A DNA stretch of 64,000 nucleotides from an uncultured Lentisphaeria bacterium (GTDB taxonomy: Bacteria > Verrucomicrobiota > Lentisphaeria > Victivallales > UBA1829). The position numbers and the translations under genes were made by a program. Shown piece by piece: positions 18,305 to 27,422 of this stretch. The DNA lies in the NCBI GenBank assembly GCA_905197955.1, contig CAJKAR010000001.1, forward strand, positions 124,001 through 188,000, read 5' to 3'. The notes below the pieces were generated by a model. It did not search any database. It was not told where the DNA came from and saw nothing but the letters and a program-made list of their open reading frames with translations. Numbering within the stretch: position 1 is the first letter of the stretch; every line of letters begins with the position of its first letter.

Positions 18305-21267
18305 TGTTTTTCTCCAGGTTCAATGGTATAGGCGAAGCGGATGACTTCGCCCTGTTTCAGTTTTGCAGGGAAACGCATCACGAACGATCCGCCGGAAGAG
18401 GCGATCGCACGATAGCGGAAGGGCGTCAGAAGACGGAAGTCATACGGCTTGTCAAATGTGATCCGCATGGTGGAACCGTTTTTGTCCTTCACAACGATCC
18501 GGTCGGCACGGAAGGGAGGATTGTTCCAGCGAACCGTCTCCAGAGAACGGGTCGGAGCTTTGGGACGGGTCGGAGTATCTACGGTTTTCGGCAGGGCCAG
18601 AGGAGCCGTCCTGTTGTCGAGAGCAATCGAAACGGTTTTATCATCGGCGGCGAACGGAATGGAGTGATTGAGTTCCTGGCAATCGAAATCCGCCAGGGCA
18701 CGGATCTCTCCGCGAACGTGGATTTTTTCCCCGTCAAACTGGAGAGTTCTTGTCACATCCAGCGGAACAAGCGGAATCTTCTCGCGAATGACATAGCGTT
18801 TTTCATTCTCCCGGAAAGAGATCTCCGGCTGTGCGTAGCAGGAGGCAAAGACCTCAGGATTCACATCCGCCTTGCGCCAGACACGGAAGAGCGGTTTGCG
18901 GGCGCGTCCCCACACGGTATTGGAATCGCCCACCGTGTGATTCTGTCCCAGAATCGCGACCCCGTACCCCTGCATGTAGACACCCGAAAGAGCGCCGGGC
19001 TTGGTTGCGCGATCATATCCGCCATATCCCATCGCGGCGGGACCGTCGAGATCCAGAGAGTTCGTGCCGCGCAAAACGATCTCCGACCAGTCGCACCAGG
19101 GCTGCAGACGCGGTCCCGTATACAGAATGGAATATGTCCGTCCCGATTTGATAAACAAATATTTCTCCGCAATCTTCCGAACGAAATCCCCCGGTTCCAG
19201 ACACGGCCACGGTTTCGCGGGTGCCATCCCTTTCTCCCCCTTCCAGAGATCCAGATAAGTGACGCGCCCGATCATCTCCGCCGGCTGTCCGTTCTTATGG
19301 GTCATGTAGCGAGTCCGGAAATTCAGGTCCGTGGGAGAACAGGTATGCGAGAAGGTGTTGAAATTCTTTTCCTGTCCATCCCGCTTGAGCATGGTCAGAT
19401 GAGTTTTCAGAATATTGAAGCGGTCGAACCAGCGAACCGTATCCTCGCAGGGGAACTGCTTCCAGATATCGCCCCAGAGCCAGGTCTGTTCGCAGGTATA
19501 TTCGCCGTCGAATCCGAACTGTTCGGGCATGTATCCGGCATCGGTGAATCCGGCATCGGTATCTAGCTTGCCGATCCGGTCGTCGAAGGAAGTGCGGTCC
19601 GGTTCAATCCGTCCGTAGAGATTCGGAGAGGCGACAAGGCGCTGAGCTCGCTGAATCTCCATCTTCAAATCCGCATCGCCGAGCCAGTTGTAAATGCGGA
19701 CCATGGAGCTCATATTGTATCCCCACTGATTCGATACTTCGGCAACATGCATGTTCTTGCGGCCGGATGCCCAGAGGCGATACACCTGTTTCCAGGAATC
19801 CCGCACCTCCGCGGGGAACTGGTCAAGAAGCCTGCCGAGCCCGGAGGGAATCGAGACATGCCAGGGATCGAGCCCCAGACCGTACCAGTTGGAACGCGTG
19901 CTGACATCCCAGAACTCTGTTACTTTGTCAGGTCTTATGAACGGCATGTCGGCGCCGTCGAACCGGTAGATGGAGGACATCCGGTTCATCAGCGGAACTG
20001 CCGCAAGAAGACAGCGGTTGACCAGCGCCCGGTTCCCGTAATACGGATTTCCCGGAACATCAAGCGACGCAGCGGCCACCAGCACATCAATATAACGCGG
20101 ACCGCGCGGAAAACGCCCCTCCAAACTGCCGAACTCCGGAGACGCTGGATCCAGATTCTGTTTTTTCAATGCCTCGGCGACCTGTTTCAGCGTAAATTTT
20201 GTTTTCTGGAATTCCAACGTTTTTTTGTGACGTCCGGGAGCGGCCTTCACCTCCAGATCCGCCGCTTTCAAGCGATCGCTCCAGTTGCGGAACACCCGGG
20301 TGAAGTGATGCAGAGAAGTCCGTCCTTTTTCATCCATTTCCAGTCCGCCGCGAATAGCCTTTGCAGTGGCGGCATCCGGAGCAAAAACGAACGGAAAACC
20401 GCGCCCGTGCAGACACGTTCCCGGCTTTGCCCCGGCAATCTCCAGCTGATACACGGCTCCTTTGCGGATATTCCGCGGCATGAGAAATGTGCAGAATCCT
20501 TTTGCCTTCGCCGAATCCACAATCTTTCCCGATTCATCGCGGAGAGTCATTTTCACGGAATAGGGGAGTTCTTCCTCCGTCACGGAGATCACAATATCCT
20601 TCGCATCTTCCGGGACATAGAACCAGCTTTTTGCCAGACTCTTTCCAACGACCGCAAGGGGGCCTGTTCCGGGATGGATCGCGGTTGGAATCGGACGATC
20701 CGAAGTCATGGAGATAAAATGATCCCAGCGACCGGTGACCAGCACCCGGTAAAGCCCTTTTCCTCCCGCGGGGACATCCAGCTCCACTACGCGGAATGGA
20801 AGTTTTTCCGGATTCCGGAGATAAGGCGAGCGACTCTTTCCGGGAGGCATTCCGCCCGGAGTGTTCGCACGGTGATACTGGCGATAACGGAAATCGGCAA
20901 ACGGATCATAAATTCCGTCCTGATGCGCGAAGTTTCCCCCAGTAATTCCATCATCCTCCAGACGCGCCGAAACAAGGATGCGGTCATCCGGCCCGACCAC
21001 CTGAAAATAGAGCGGCGCAGGCGCATGAATGTACGTATTCATATCCCGAACCGTGAAACGAAGACGGAATCCGCTTCCCAGCTCATCCTTCATATGAAAC
21101 AGCAGATTTTCTCTGGGACGCCAGAGGACATCCTCCCCCAGATAAGCCGTCCCCACGGCATTTTCTCTCTCTTCAGGAGTTGCATTTTCCGTTTTTTCCG
21201 GAGCAATACATCCTGCTGCACCCAAAAGAAGCGCGGCGGCACCGGCTGAAATCATTCTTTTCAACAT
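18301..21267 (-). CDS. Lipoprotein, probable alpha/alpha-toroid glycan-active enzyme, 988 aa
   Basis: A lipoprotein signal (LLLGAAGC, Cys20) predicts lipid anchoring at the cell envelope. The body has an N-terminal beta-sandwich region with putative carbohydrate-binding character, a helical toroid region (about 370-700) containing NRALVNRCLLAAVP, SNQWGYNMSSMVRIYNWLG and GFDGEYTCEQTWLWGD, and a C-terminal beta-rich region. It is a paralogue of the downstream 885-aa protein, with different anchoring (lipid versus secreted). The pair follows a pilin-like gene and a regulator. A polysaccharide lyase or similar role is inference from fold-like layout and context only. Confidence 0.68.
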   Translation of the reverse strand: MLKRMISAGAAALLLGAAGCIAPEKTENATPEERENAVGTAYLGEDVLWRPRENLLFHMKDELGSGFRLRFTVRDMNTYIHAPAPLYFQVVGPDDRILVSARLEDDGITGGNFAHQDGIYDPFADFRYRQYHRANTPGGMPPGKSRSPYLRNPEKLPFRVVELDVPAGGKGLYRVLVTGRWDHFISMTSDRPIPTAIHPGTGPLAVVGKSLAKSWFYVPEDAKDIVISVTEEELPYSVKMTLRDESGKIVDSAKAKGFCTFLMPRNIRKGAVYQLEIAGAKPGTCLHGRGFPFVFAPDAATAKAIRGGLEMDEKGRTSLHHFTRVFRNWSDRLKAADLEVKAAPGRHKKTLEFQKTKFTLKQVAEALKKQNLDPASPEFGSLEGRFPRGPRYIDVLVAAASLDVPGNPYYGNRALVNRCLLAAVPLMNRMSSIYRFDGADMPFIRPDKVTEFWDVSTRSNWYGLGLDPWHVSIPSGLGRLLDQFPAEVRDSWKQVYRLWASGRKNMHVAEVSNQWGYNMSSMVRIYNWLGDADLKMEIQRAQRLVASPNLYGRIEPDRTSFDDRIGKLDTDAGFTDAGYMPEQFGFDGEYTCEQTWLWGDIWKQFPCEDTVRWFDRFNILKTHLTMLKRDGQEKNFNTFSHTCSPTDLNFRTRYMTHKNGQPAEMIGRVTYLDLWKGEKGMAPAKPWPCLEPGDFVRKIAEKYLFIKSGRTYSILYTGPRLQPWCDWSEIVLRGTNSLDLDGPAAMGYGGYDRATKPGALSGVYMQGYGVAILGQNHTVGDSNTVWGRARKPLFRVWRKADVNPEVFASCYAQPEISFRENEKRYVIREKIPLVPLDVTRTLQFDGEKIHVRGEIRALADFDCQELNHSIPFAADDKTVSIALDNRTAPLALPKTVDTPTRPKAPTRSLETVRWNNPPFRADRIVVKDKNGSTMRITFDKPYDFRLLTPFRYRAIASSGGSFVMRFPAKLKQGEVIRFAYTIEPGEKQ

Positions 21268-21293
21268 AAATCAAATACCTTCTTTCCGTTCAG

Positions 21294-22016
21294 TCAATAA
21301 AATTCTTTTGCAGGAAGAACAAAGTAATAATAAGTTGTATGATAGGCAAGATGGAATGCTTTGGAATCCGAACTGGCATGTCCATCAGCATAGAGCTCAT
21401 TGATTTTTTGAGAATGACGGAAGGCGGCATCGGTAGCAGGCCATTGGATATAAGTCGGAAAGCCTTTCTTTTTCGAATCCGCGCAGACAATCGATTTTGA
21501 AGGAGCTTTCACCTGAGTCAGTTTCTTATAGCCGCGCTTGGAGTACGCCATGTGTCCGCTGGAACTCGTTTCGCCATTCAAAACGGTATTCAAGCCATAG
21601 GAACCGCGTTCATCCGGAGTTCCATCACTACCGCTTGGCGGCTCCACTTTCCAGTCAGGACATTTCAATTTCGGCATATCACGGTTTCCACCGGTCAACG
21701 TATTTGTTTCTTCACCGATCCAATAGTACCACTGCCCGCGATGAGCATTACTTCCCGAATATGGCTGAACACGAGATTGCATCATGAATCCTGTCTGATC
21801 CGCATAGCCATGCCAGGCAACACCAATCTGTTTCTGATTCGAAAGACAGGAAATTGACGATGCCTTCAGCTTGGCACTGTTCAACGCAGGAAGAAGAAGA
21901 GCTGCAAGAATTGCAATAATTGCAATAACGATCAGAAGCTCTATCAATGTAAAATTTTTCTTCCTGTTCCACTCACGGCATCCGCTGTCTGCAAATTCAG
22001 AACATTTTCTTTTCAT
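21294..22016 (-). CDS. Pilin-like H-X9-DG protein, 240 aa
   Basis: A 17-residue positively charged leader precedes NFTLIELLIVIAIIAILAA, the pilin-type helix with Glu+5. The C-terminal HSQKINELYADG fits H-X9-DG. The residue before Phe is Asn, not Gly. The ATG at 22016 lies one base after the regulator stop (TGAAATG), with GAAAGG about nine bases before; a longer upstream frame would overlap the regulator. It is followed by the lipoprotein gene after 26 bases. Likely role, by position, is in export or surface display of the two downstream proteins. Confidence 0.83.
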   Translation of the reverse strand: MKRKCSEFADSGCREWNRKKNFTLIELLIVIAIIAILAALLLPALNSAKLKASSISCLSNQKQIGVAWHGYADQTGFMMQSRVQPYSGSNAHRGQWYYWIGEETNTLTGGNRDMPKLKCPDWKVEPPSGSDGTPDERGSYGLNTVLNGETSSSGHMAYSKRGYKKLTQVKAPSKSIVCADSKKKGFPTYIQWPATDAAFRHSQKINELYADGHASSDSKAFHLAYHTTYYYFVLPAKEFY

Positions 22017-22017
22017 T

Positions 22018-23058
22018 TCAGGAGGACCTTTCTGTTTTCTGTTGAGGTTCAATGAGTTTCGGCATATACTGGCGGAGTACCGGCGGACCGCTGAAGCCAT
22101 TGATCCGGCTGATCAGCAGACGCGCCGCCTCTGTTGCTATCTCTTTCCGGCAGAGCTCAAATGTCGCCGGACGTGCCTCTGGAAGAAACGAACGCAGTTT
22201 CGGATCGTTATTACAGGAAATCAAATGCACATCGCGTCCGGGAAGAATGCCTTTTTCATAAAAATATCCGGTAGCCAGCGATGCCTCGTCATCCGTCCCG
22301 CAGAAGATTCCGGACGGGAATTCGGCTTCCTTCATGAGAGCATCCAGCTGTGCAATGGTAAACTCCTGCGAAAAATTCTCCGGAATCTCCCGGAACAGCC
22401 GGCATTCCGCTCCGGAACGCTCGACCGTTTCCGCAAACACATCGCTGCGGACACGGAAAATATCCGCTTTCCGGTATCCGATATATGCCAGTCTCCGATG
22501 CCCTTTTTTCAACAGATACTCCGCAGCCAGCCGGCCGACCGCCGCATTCTCATAGGTAATGTGGTCAAAACGTTTCTCCCCCATGTTCATGCCCAGGACC
22601 CGGACACACGGCTTCTCGTAAAATTGTTTCGGGCGCAGAAACTCATGTCCCACAATCATAATCATCCCGTCGATCCGTTTTGCCAGAGCCGCAAGAGCCG
22701 TATCGGATTTCCCGTAGATATTTTCATAAATCATAAAGCAATTCGATTCCGCAAGAATCTTCTGAATCGCACCCACCACCGGGGCAAAAAACGGAGCCTC
22801 CATGAAATTCACATCGGGATCGTGATACGCAAACAGAATGTTCTTCTGCTGGCGGACATACGTTCCTTTGCGCGGAATCCGATAAACCAGATTCTCCTCT
22901 TCCAGACGGTTGATCGCCTTGTTGACCGTCATGAAATTCACATCATATTCCAGCGCCAGCTGTTTCACCCCCGGAAGGGTCCCGGTCAATTCCCCGCAGA
23001 GAATCCGTTCCCGGATTTTCTGTTGAACCACATCATATTTACTCGGAATCGAACCCAT
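22018..23058 (-). CDS. GntR-type HTH fused to LacI-type sensor (AraR-like), 346 aa
   Basis: The winged helix of the GntR family occupies residues about 5-72 (VQQKIRERILCGE, then GTLPGVKQLALEYDVNFMTVN and RKGTYV). A LacI/periplasmic-binding-type effector domain follows (YIGYRKADIFRVR, then IFCGTDDEASLATG). This chimera matches the layout of the Bacillus arabinose repressor AraR, so a sugar-responsive repressor is expected. The ATG at 23058 follows AGGGGAG; a GTG one codon earlier is an alternative. First gene of the operon ending at 15647. Confidence 0.88.
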   Translation of the reverse strand: MGSIPSKYDVVQQKIRERILCGELTGTLPGVKQLALEYDVNFMTVNKAINRLEEENLVYRIPRKGTYVRQQKNILFAYHDPDVNFMEAPFFAPVVGAIQKILAESNCFMIYENIYGKSDTALAALAKRIDGMIMIVGHEFLRPKQFYEKPCVRVLGMNMGEKRFDHITYENAAVGRLAAEYLLKKGHRRLAYIGYRKADIFRVRSDVFAETVERSGAECRLFREIPENFSQEFTIAQLDALMKEAEFPSGIFCGTDDEASLATGYFYEKGILPGRDVHLISCNNDPKLRSFLPEARPATFELCRKEIATEAARLLISRINGFSGPPVLRQYMPKLIEPQQKTERSS

Positions 23059-23090
23059 CACTTCTCCCCTGGTCTGATACAGATATCGCT

Positions 23091-23133
23091 TATAGCTATA
23101 TTACATTATACAACAGAAGTTCGGAAAAGACAA
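23091..23133 (-). promoter_or_regulatory. Promoter and palindromic operator candidate of the 23058 regulator
   Basis: Read on the minus strand: TTGTCT (23128-23133), a 17-base spacer, TATAAT (23105-23110). Immediately downstream lies a perfect palindrome, TATAGCTATA (23091-23100), well placed for a repressor to block transcription. Autoregulation by the adjacent GntR-LacI protein is inference. Confidence 0.6.
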
Positions 23134-23165
23134 CCCCCGATTTTCAAAAAAAAGAGATTTTATTC

Positions 23166-23282
23166 TGCATCCGCTCTCCGGCGGAAAACGGATGCAACGG
23201 AAACAACCAGAAATTTCGACAGGAAAAAGCAACGGAAACAACCAGAAAATCCTACGAAAAAAATGCGACGGAAGCCACCAGG
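23166..23282 (-). repeat. Three 35-36 bp tandem repeats and a hairpin between genes
   Basis: GCAACGGAAACAACCAGAAA occurs at 23194-23213 and 23229-23248, and a diverged copy (GCGACGGAAGCCACCAGG) at 23265-23282, so the period is 35-36 bases. The third copy is one arm of the terminator at 23256-23293. An 8-bp hairpin, TGCATCCG/CGGATGCA (23166-23173 and 23189-23196), adjoins the first copy. Confidence 0.75.
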
Positions 23283-23293
23283 ACTTCCGCCGC
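23256..23293 (-). terminator. Rho-independent terminator of the 1357-aa glycosidase operon
   Basis: On the minus strand GCGGCGGAAG pairs with CTTCCGTCGC (23284-23293 and 23265-23274, one G-T pair), loop of nine, followed by ATTTTTTT (plus-strand A at 23257-23263). It lies 32 bases after the stop. Confidence 0.85.
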
Positions 23294-23324
23294 CATTGTT
23301 TGGAAAAAAGAATTCTCTGCCGCA

Positions 23325-26300
23325 CTACTCCGTAAGAATCATCAGGGGCCAGAGATGAGGGCTGGCATCGCAGTGCGCGCCGGGAGCGGTTGCCAGACTC
23401 ATTCCTTTGTTCCCCATGGTCCCATCATCCATGCGGTCATGAAGATAGAGGCCGAAACCGGCGACCGTCCCTTTCTGAAGACGCATCGGCTCCAGATAAC
23501 GCTGCGGGAATGTAATCGTATAGATATATTTTGTTTTGGAAACGCGCTGGAAGTCACAACGGATCTTTTCCGCAGCCTCCTTTCGGGACGGCATGTTCGG
23601 TCCGCCGGCATACTCCTGAAAGACTTCCCGGAAACGGCAGACCAGTCCGGAACCGCTCTTGCCTTCCCGGTTTCCCGCGCAGAAGTCGTACCGGTAGTCA
23701 TCCAGATCGAATCCGCCCTTGCGGAGTCTGCCGTTGGCGCCGCAGTCGAAATAGACCTCCAGACAGCCGTCCAGACGGTAGAGATGTCTGCTTTTCGCCT
23801 CCTCTGAACTCCAGAAGGCCGGATCATCCACCCGGAAGATATCATCCTCCGCCTCGACTCTCAGGTAGAAATTCTCCTTGTCCCATGCCGCCTTGAACAG
23901 CGCGGAAAGATCCCCCGGATGCCCTCCCGGAGTCCGCTTCAGATTGATTTCCGGACGATACAGATTCGTCATCCGGATTCCGGGGATTTTGGTCCAGTCC
24001 GGCGCCCCCTCCACCTTCGGCACATAAAAGTAATCCATATTCCATTCTCCGGCAGTCTCTGCCGCGCCATCCTGCACCAGCCGGTAAGAGAACGCCTTCC
24101 GGAACATCTCTCCGAAGCGGGGCTGAACCGAGGACGAGAGAGAAATCATCTGCACCCGGTTGCCGTCAACCCGGAAGGGATGTGCGACAGAACCGAGGAA
24201 CAGGCGACCGCTTTGCGTCCGACCGGTCAGATTCGTAACAGCTGCGGAAATCTTCCCGGAAAGATCCGGTTTGAAAGAAACCTGCACACTGGCTCCTGCA
24301 CCGAGCACCTCGGCCTCCTTCAGCGCGGAAACAAGGCGCTCCGGATTCCGGGACCGTAAAAACAGCGGAGCAGGCGTCAGCCGAAACTCCGTCCAGCCAT
24401 CCGGACCGGATTTCACCGGATACTGCGTCCCGGCCAGATCAAACAGTTCCGGAAGTTCCCCTCCGAATTTCACCCGCATGACGGGACCGCGGATCACACC
24501 GCGTTCCACATCGTCATTCGTGCACCAGAGCGCGGCGACTCCGTTTCCGCGATCATCACGGAACGCATACCCTCTCATTCCGGAAGCCGGACGGATATCG
24601 GCAATGAATTCAGGCTTTGCCAGAAGATGGCCCAGCGTATTGATGCCGAACAGGAAAGTACTTGGAGTCAGGTTCAGATCCAGCAGGGTGCGATGATCCG
24701 ACTGCCATGTGTTGTAATGCGGAATCCGGGGCCAGTATTTCAGGCAGATGATGTACTGACGCGCCAGAAGAGACGCATGGAGGAACTCGTGAAGGCCCTG
24801 ATCGTAGGAGGGCTGTCCGCCGGAATAGGTGTAGTCGGGTCCGTCGCCCCAGAGACAGGGACCGCCTCCGCCGCCTTCATTCAGGAGCAGCGGCGTTTCC
24901 GGACCATAACCGTATTTTGCCACACTGGTGATGAGCTGCTGAATTGCCTCATCGAGATCCTCGTTTCCCTGGGTTCCGTCAACAGCGCCGTAGGGATGAA
25001 TCGCGATGGCGTCCCACTTGATGTCTGGCGTTGCCTTGAGATATCCTTCGACAGCATCCTTTCCCCGGATCTTCCCATATCCGGAGGTTCCGCCGGAAGG
25101 CATCACAAGCGCCTTGGGGTTGCCTCGCTTGACTCCGCGATAGACCGCCCGCTGAAGTTTGGCAAATTCTTTGTAATCGCGGCGTTTCACGATGCAAGGC
25201 ATCAGAATTTCCTCCTCGGTCGCAAACGACCAGACCCGGACATACGGATGTTCCTTTGCGGAACGATATGCAAGATCCTCCACATGTTTGACGATCTCAT
25301 CGGAATAGGTTTCAATAATCGGTCCGACCTCCTTCGCCTGTTCAGGGGTCCGCCAGATTCTGGAATCCAGCTGCATCATCAGCCGGTAATCCGGATTTTT
25401 CGTCCTCTGATTCCAGTTTTTGGAACTCATCGAAAGAACCGCGTTCACACAGTGGGTGTAATCGGTGACATGATACTTTTTACGAAGTTCATAGGCGAGC
25501 GGACTCCGAATCCATCCATCGCCGTAGCTGGCGGAACCGCCGAAACCGAAGCGCTGCATCAGATCCAGACGTTCCTCGGTACGGAACATCGCGGTGGCGA
25601 AAAGAGCGCCGTAAAGATCTTTCGTCGCATGGGAACCGTTGAGCGAACGGATAAGAGAAAAGCGATAGAAATCATAATAAGGCTTCGTCCCGGGAACAAC
25701 ATACCGCACCTGCAGCAGTCCGGGACCCGGCGCAAGACCGAGCGAATCAAACGGCAGTTCCACAGATTTTCCTGCTTGAACAGGAAGCGTTTTCTTCCAG
25801 AGAACCTTTTTGTAGAAATCCATCAGAGTGAATTCCGCACTACCGGAAGTGCCCTCTTTTCCGAAGAGATCGAATTTTGCCCGGATCGGGGTTCCGAATT
25901 CGATGTTGTTATCCGGATGAGAGGTTCTCAGGAGGCCTTCCAGCGGAGAGGAGACAAATTCGGACGCCTTGTTTCCGCGTTCATACTGAATGCCGTCGAG
26001 CCAGACTTTTCCACCCAGTCCGTTTGCTCCGATGACCACGGCAACCGGAGAACCGTCGGAAGTGAACGTTGTGGAAAAACGTTTCCATTCCGTTGTCAGC
26101 GGATATGGTTTGCAGCGTTCGGTATAGGAGCGCGGAAACTGTCCGCCCTGCTTGCGGCTGCTCAAGGCAAAACGAATCGAGGCCCCGTTCTTCTCGCCCT
26201 TCGCATAAAAACTGATGGTATAGACCTGTCCTTTCCGGCCGGGCAGGGAAAAACTCATCGGTGCAGAAACCCCGTACTGGGCCGGATTGAAAACAAACGA

Positions 26301-27398
26301 ATTCTTACCGAATTTCGCGACAACCGAATCAATCGCATATCGTTTCACCGGAGAACGGGAATACTGAGCACCGCCCTCCTGCCAGCGCCAGTAGCGGAAT
26401 CCCTGTTCAAAACTGGGATTCGGGAAGAGATTACGAGTCGGAGAAAGCGGCAGATGCAGTGCATCCTGCGCCCAGAGATCATTCCCTTCGACCGGCGGAG
26501 GAAGACCGGATTTCGAAACCGCGGCGGCCCCGAAGTCAATCACCAGACTTCCCCGCGGAGCCCCGTTGTTCAGCATAAAACTCAGACTGGTCCGCTTCCA
26601 TGCATACGTTTCTGTGGCACTTCCGCGAAGGTTCGAATCGGAAGTAATGGAAAATCCGTTCTCTCGCGAGGCAGGATTGAATTCCAAACGCTTCAGGATT
26701 CCGTTCCAGATCCGGATCCGGTTGCCGTCCTTGCTTTTCAGAACGGATTCGGCGGTATACGAAAGAGGACTGCCATTGATTTGCAGAGTCTGCCGGCGAT
26801 AATCCGGGATGTCGAAATAGAGGATGCAGCCCTGAATGAGAGCCCCTTTCGCCTTGAAATCAGCGCTCTCTTTTTCTGAACAGCCGATATCCCAGCTCAA
26901 TTCGATCCGACTGTTGCCGAGGGATTTCAGGCGATAGGAAAACTCGGCAATCCTTCCGTCGGGCAGCGGATAGGGATTGTTCCACTGAATCGTTCCGGAA
27001 CTCTTGTCGTAGATCAGTTTGACCTTGTCGAGCTGGTAATTCTGGGTGAAGTTGACCCATTTTCCATCGGAATTCCGATAGGAACCGGCAAAGAGGAACG
27101 AAAAGGCATACCGTTTATTAAGAAAGAGGGAAATGGCATAATCCCGATCACCGGTCATCCGGTTCGAGTCGAACTCCCGGACTGTGAGACTCTTGTTTCC
27201 GACCTGCAGAGAGGGCGAAACAATCGAGCGCTTTGTTTTGGAATCAATGAATGATTTCACTTCCAGCTTCGGATTCTGGCGAACAGCTTCCTTCACTTCA
27301 AAGGGAGGAATGAAATCCGGCCCGTTCACCTCGGCGCGGAGAAGCGGGGTCAGAACAGTAAACAAAACAGGGACAAAAGAAAAAAAGATTGATTTCAT
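23325..27398 (-). CDS. Large secreted clan GH-A glycosidase with binding modules, 1357 aa
   Basis: A signal peptide (residues 1-22) is followed by an N-terminal beta domain, a CBM4/9-like module from about 322 (LFPNPSFEQGFRYW) and a TIM barrel from about 600 to 930. The candidate nucleophile is E841 in LLLNEGGGG; the acid/base is probably one of E728-E730 in SFATEEEI. A CBM9-like module lies at the C-terminus (about 1150-1357, KAAWDKENFYLRVEAEDD). The general plan is shared with the split glycosidase at 7615 and with the 1236-aa protein. The ATG at 27398 has AAGGAAAGG before it. It follows a pilin-like gene by 24 bases. Substrate unknown; GH39/GH-A-like assignment is tentative. Confidence 0.8.
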   Translation of the reverse strand: MKSIFFSFVPVLFTVLTPLLRAEVNGPDFIPPFEVKEAVRQNPKLEVKSFIDSKTKRSIVSPSLQVGNKSLTVREFDSNRMTGDRDYAISLFLNKRYAFSFLFAGSYRNSDGKWVNFTQNYQLDKVKLIYDKSSGTIQWNNPYPLPDGRIAEFSYRLKSLGNSRIELSWDIGCSEKESADFKAKGALIQGCILYFDIPDYRRQTLQINGSPLSYTAESVLKSKDGNRIRIWNGILKRLEFNPASRENGFSITSDSNLRGSATETYAWKRTSLSFMLNNGAPRGSLVIDFGAAAVSKSGLPPPVEGNDLWAQDALHLPLSPTRNLFPNPSFEQGFRYWRWQEGGAQYSRSPVKRYAIDSVVAKFGKNSFVFNPAQYGVSAPMSFSLPGRKGQVYTISFYAKGEKNGASIRFALSSRKQGGQFPRSYTERCKPYPLTTEWKRFSTTFTSDGSPVAVVIGANGLGGKVWLDGIQYERGNKASEFVSSPLEGLLRTSHPDNNIEFGTPIRAKFDLFGKEGTSGSAEFTLMDFYKKVLWKKTLPVQAGKSVELPFDSLGLAPGPGLLQVRYVVPGTKPYYDFYRFSLIRSLNGSHATKDLYGALFATAMFRTEERLDLMQRFGFGGSASYGDGWIRSPLAYELRKKYHVTDYTHCVNAVLSMSSKNWNQRTKNPDYRLMMQLDSRIWRTPEQAKEVGPIIETYSDEIVKHVEDLAYRSAKEHPYVRVWSFATEEEILMPCIVKRRDYKEFAKLQRAVYRGVKRGNPKALVMPSGGTSGYGKIRGKDAVEGYLKATPDIKWDAIAIHPYGAVDGTQGNEDLDEAIQQLITSVAKYGYGPETPLLLNEGGGGGPCLWGDGPDYTYSGGQPSYDQGLHEFLHASLLARQYIICLKYWPRIPHYNTWQSDHRTLLDLNLTPSTFLFGINTLGHLLAKPEFIADIRPASGMRGYAFRDDRGNGVAALWCTNDDVERGVIRGPVMRVKFGGELPELFDLAGTQYPVKSGPDGWTEFRLTPAPLFLRSRNPERLVSALKEAEVLGAGASVQVSFKPDLSGKISAAVTNLTGRTQSGRLFLGSVAHPFRVDGNRVQMISLSSSVQPRFGEMFRKAFSYRLVQDGAAETAGEWNMDYFYVPKVEGAPDWTKIPGIRMTNLYRPEINLKRTPGGHPGDLSALFKAAWDKENFYLRVEAEDDIFRVDDPAFWSSEEAKSRHLYRLDGCLEVYFDCGANGRLRKGGFDLDDYRYDFCAGNREGKSGSGLVCRFREVFQEYAGGPNMPSRKEAAEKIRCDFQRVSKTKYIYTITFPQRYLEPMRLQKGTVAGFGLYLHDRMDDGTMGNKGMSLATAPGAHCDASPHLWPLMILTE

Positions 27399-27422
27399 GA
27401 AAGAACCTTTCCTTATTTGCAA

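Noticed and set aside
24627..26879. Open frame of 750 codons opposite the 1357-aa hydrolase
   Set aside because: Same reasons: antisense shadow of a clear coding gene, without a start signal.
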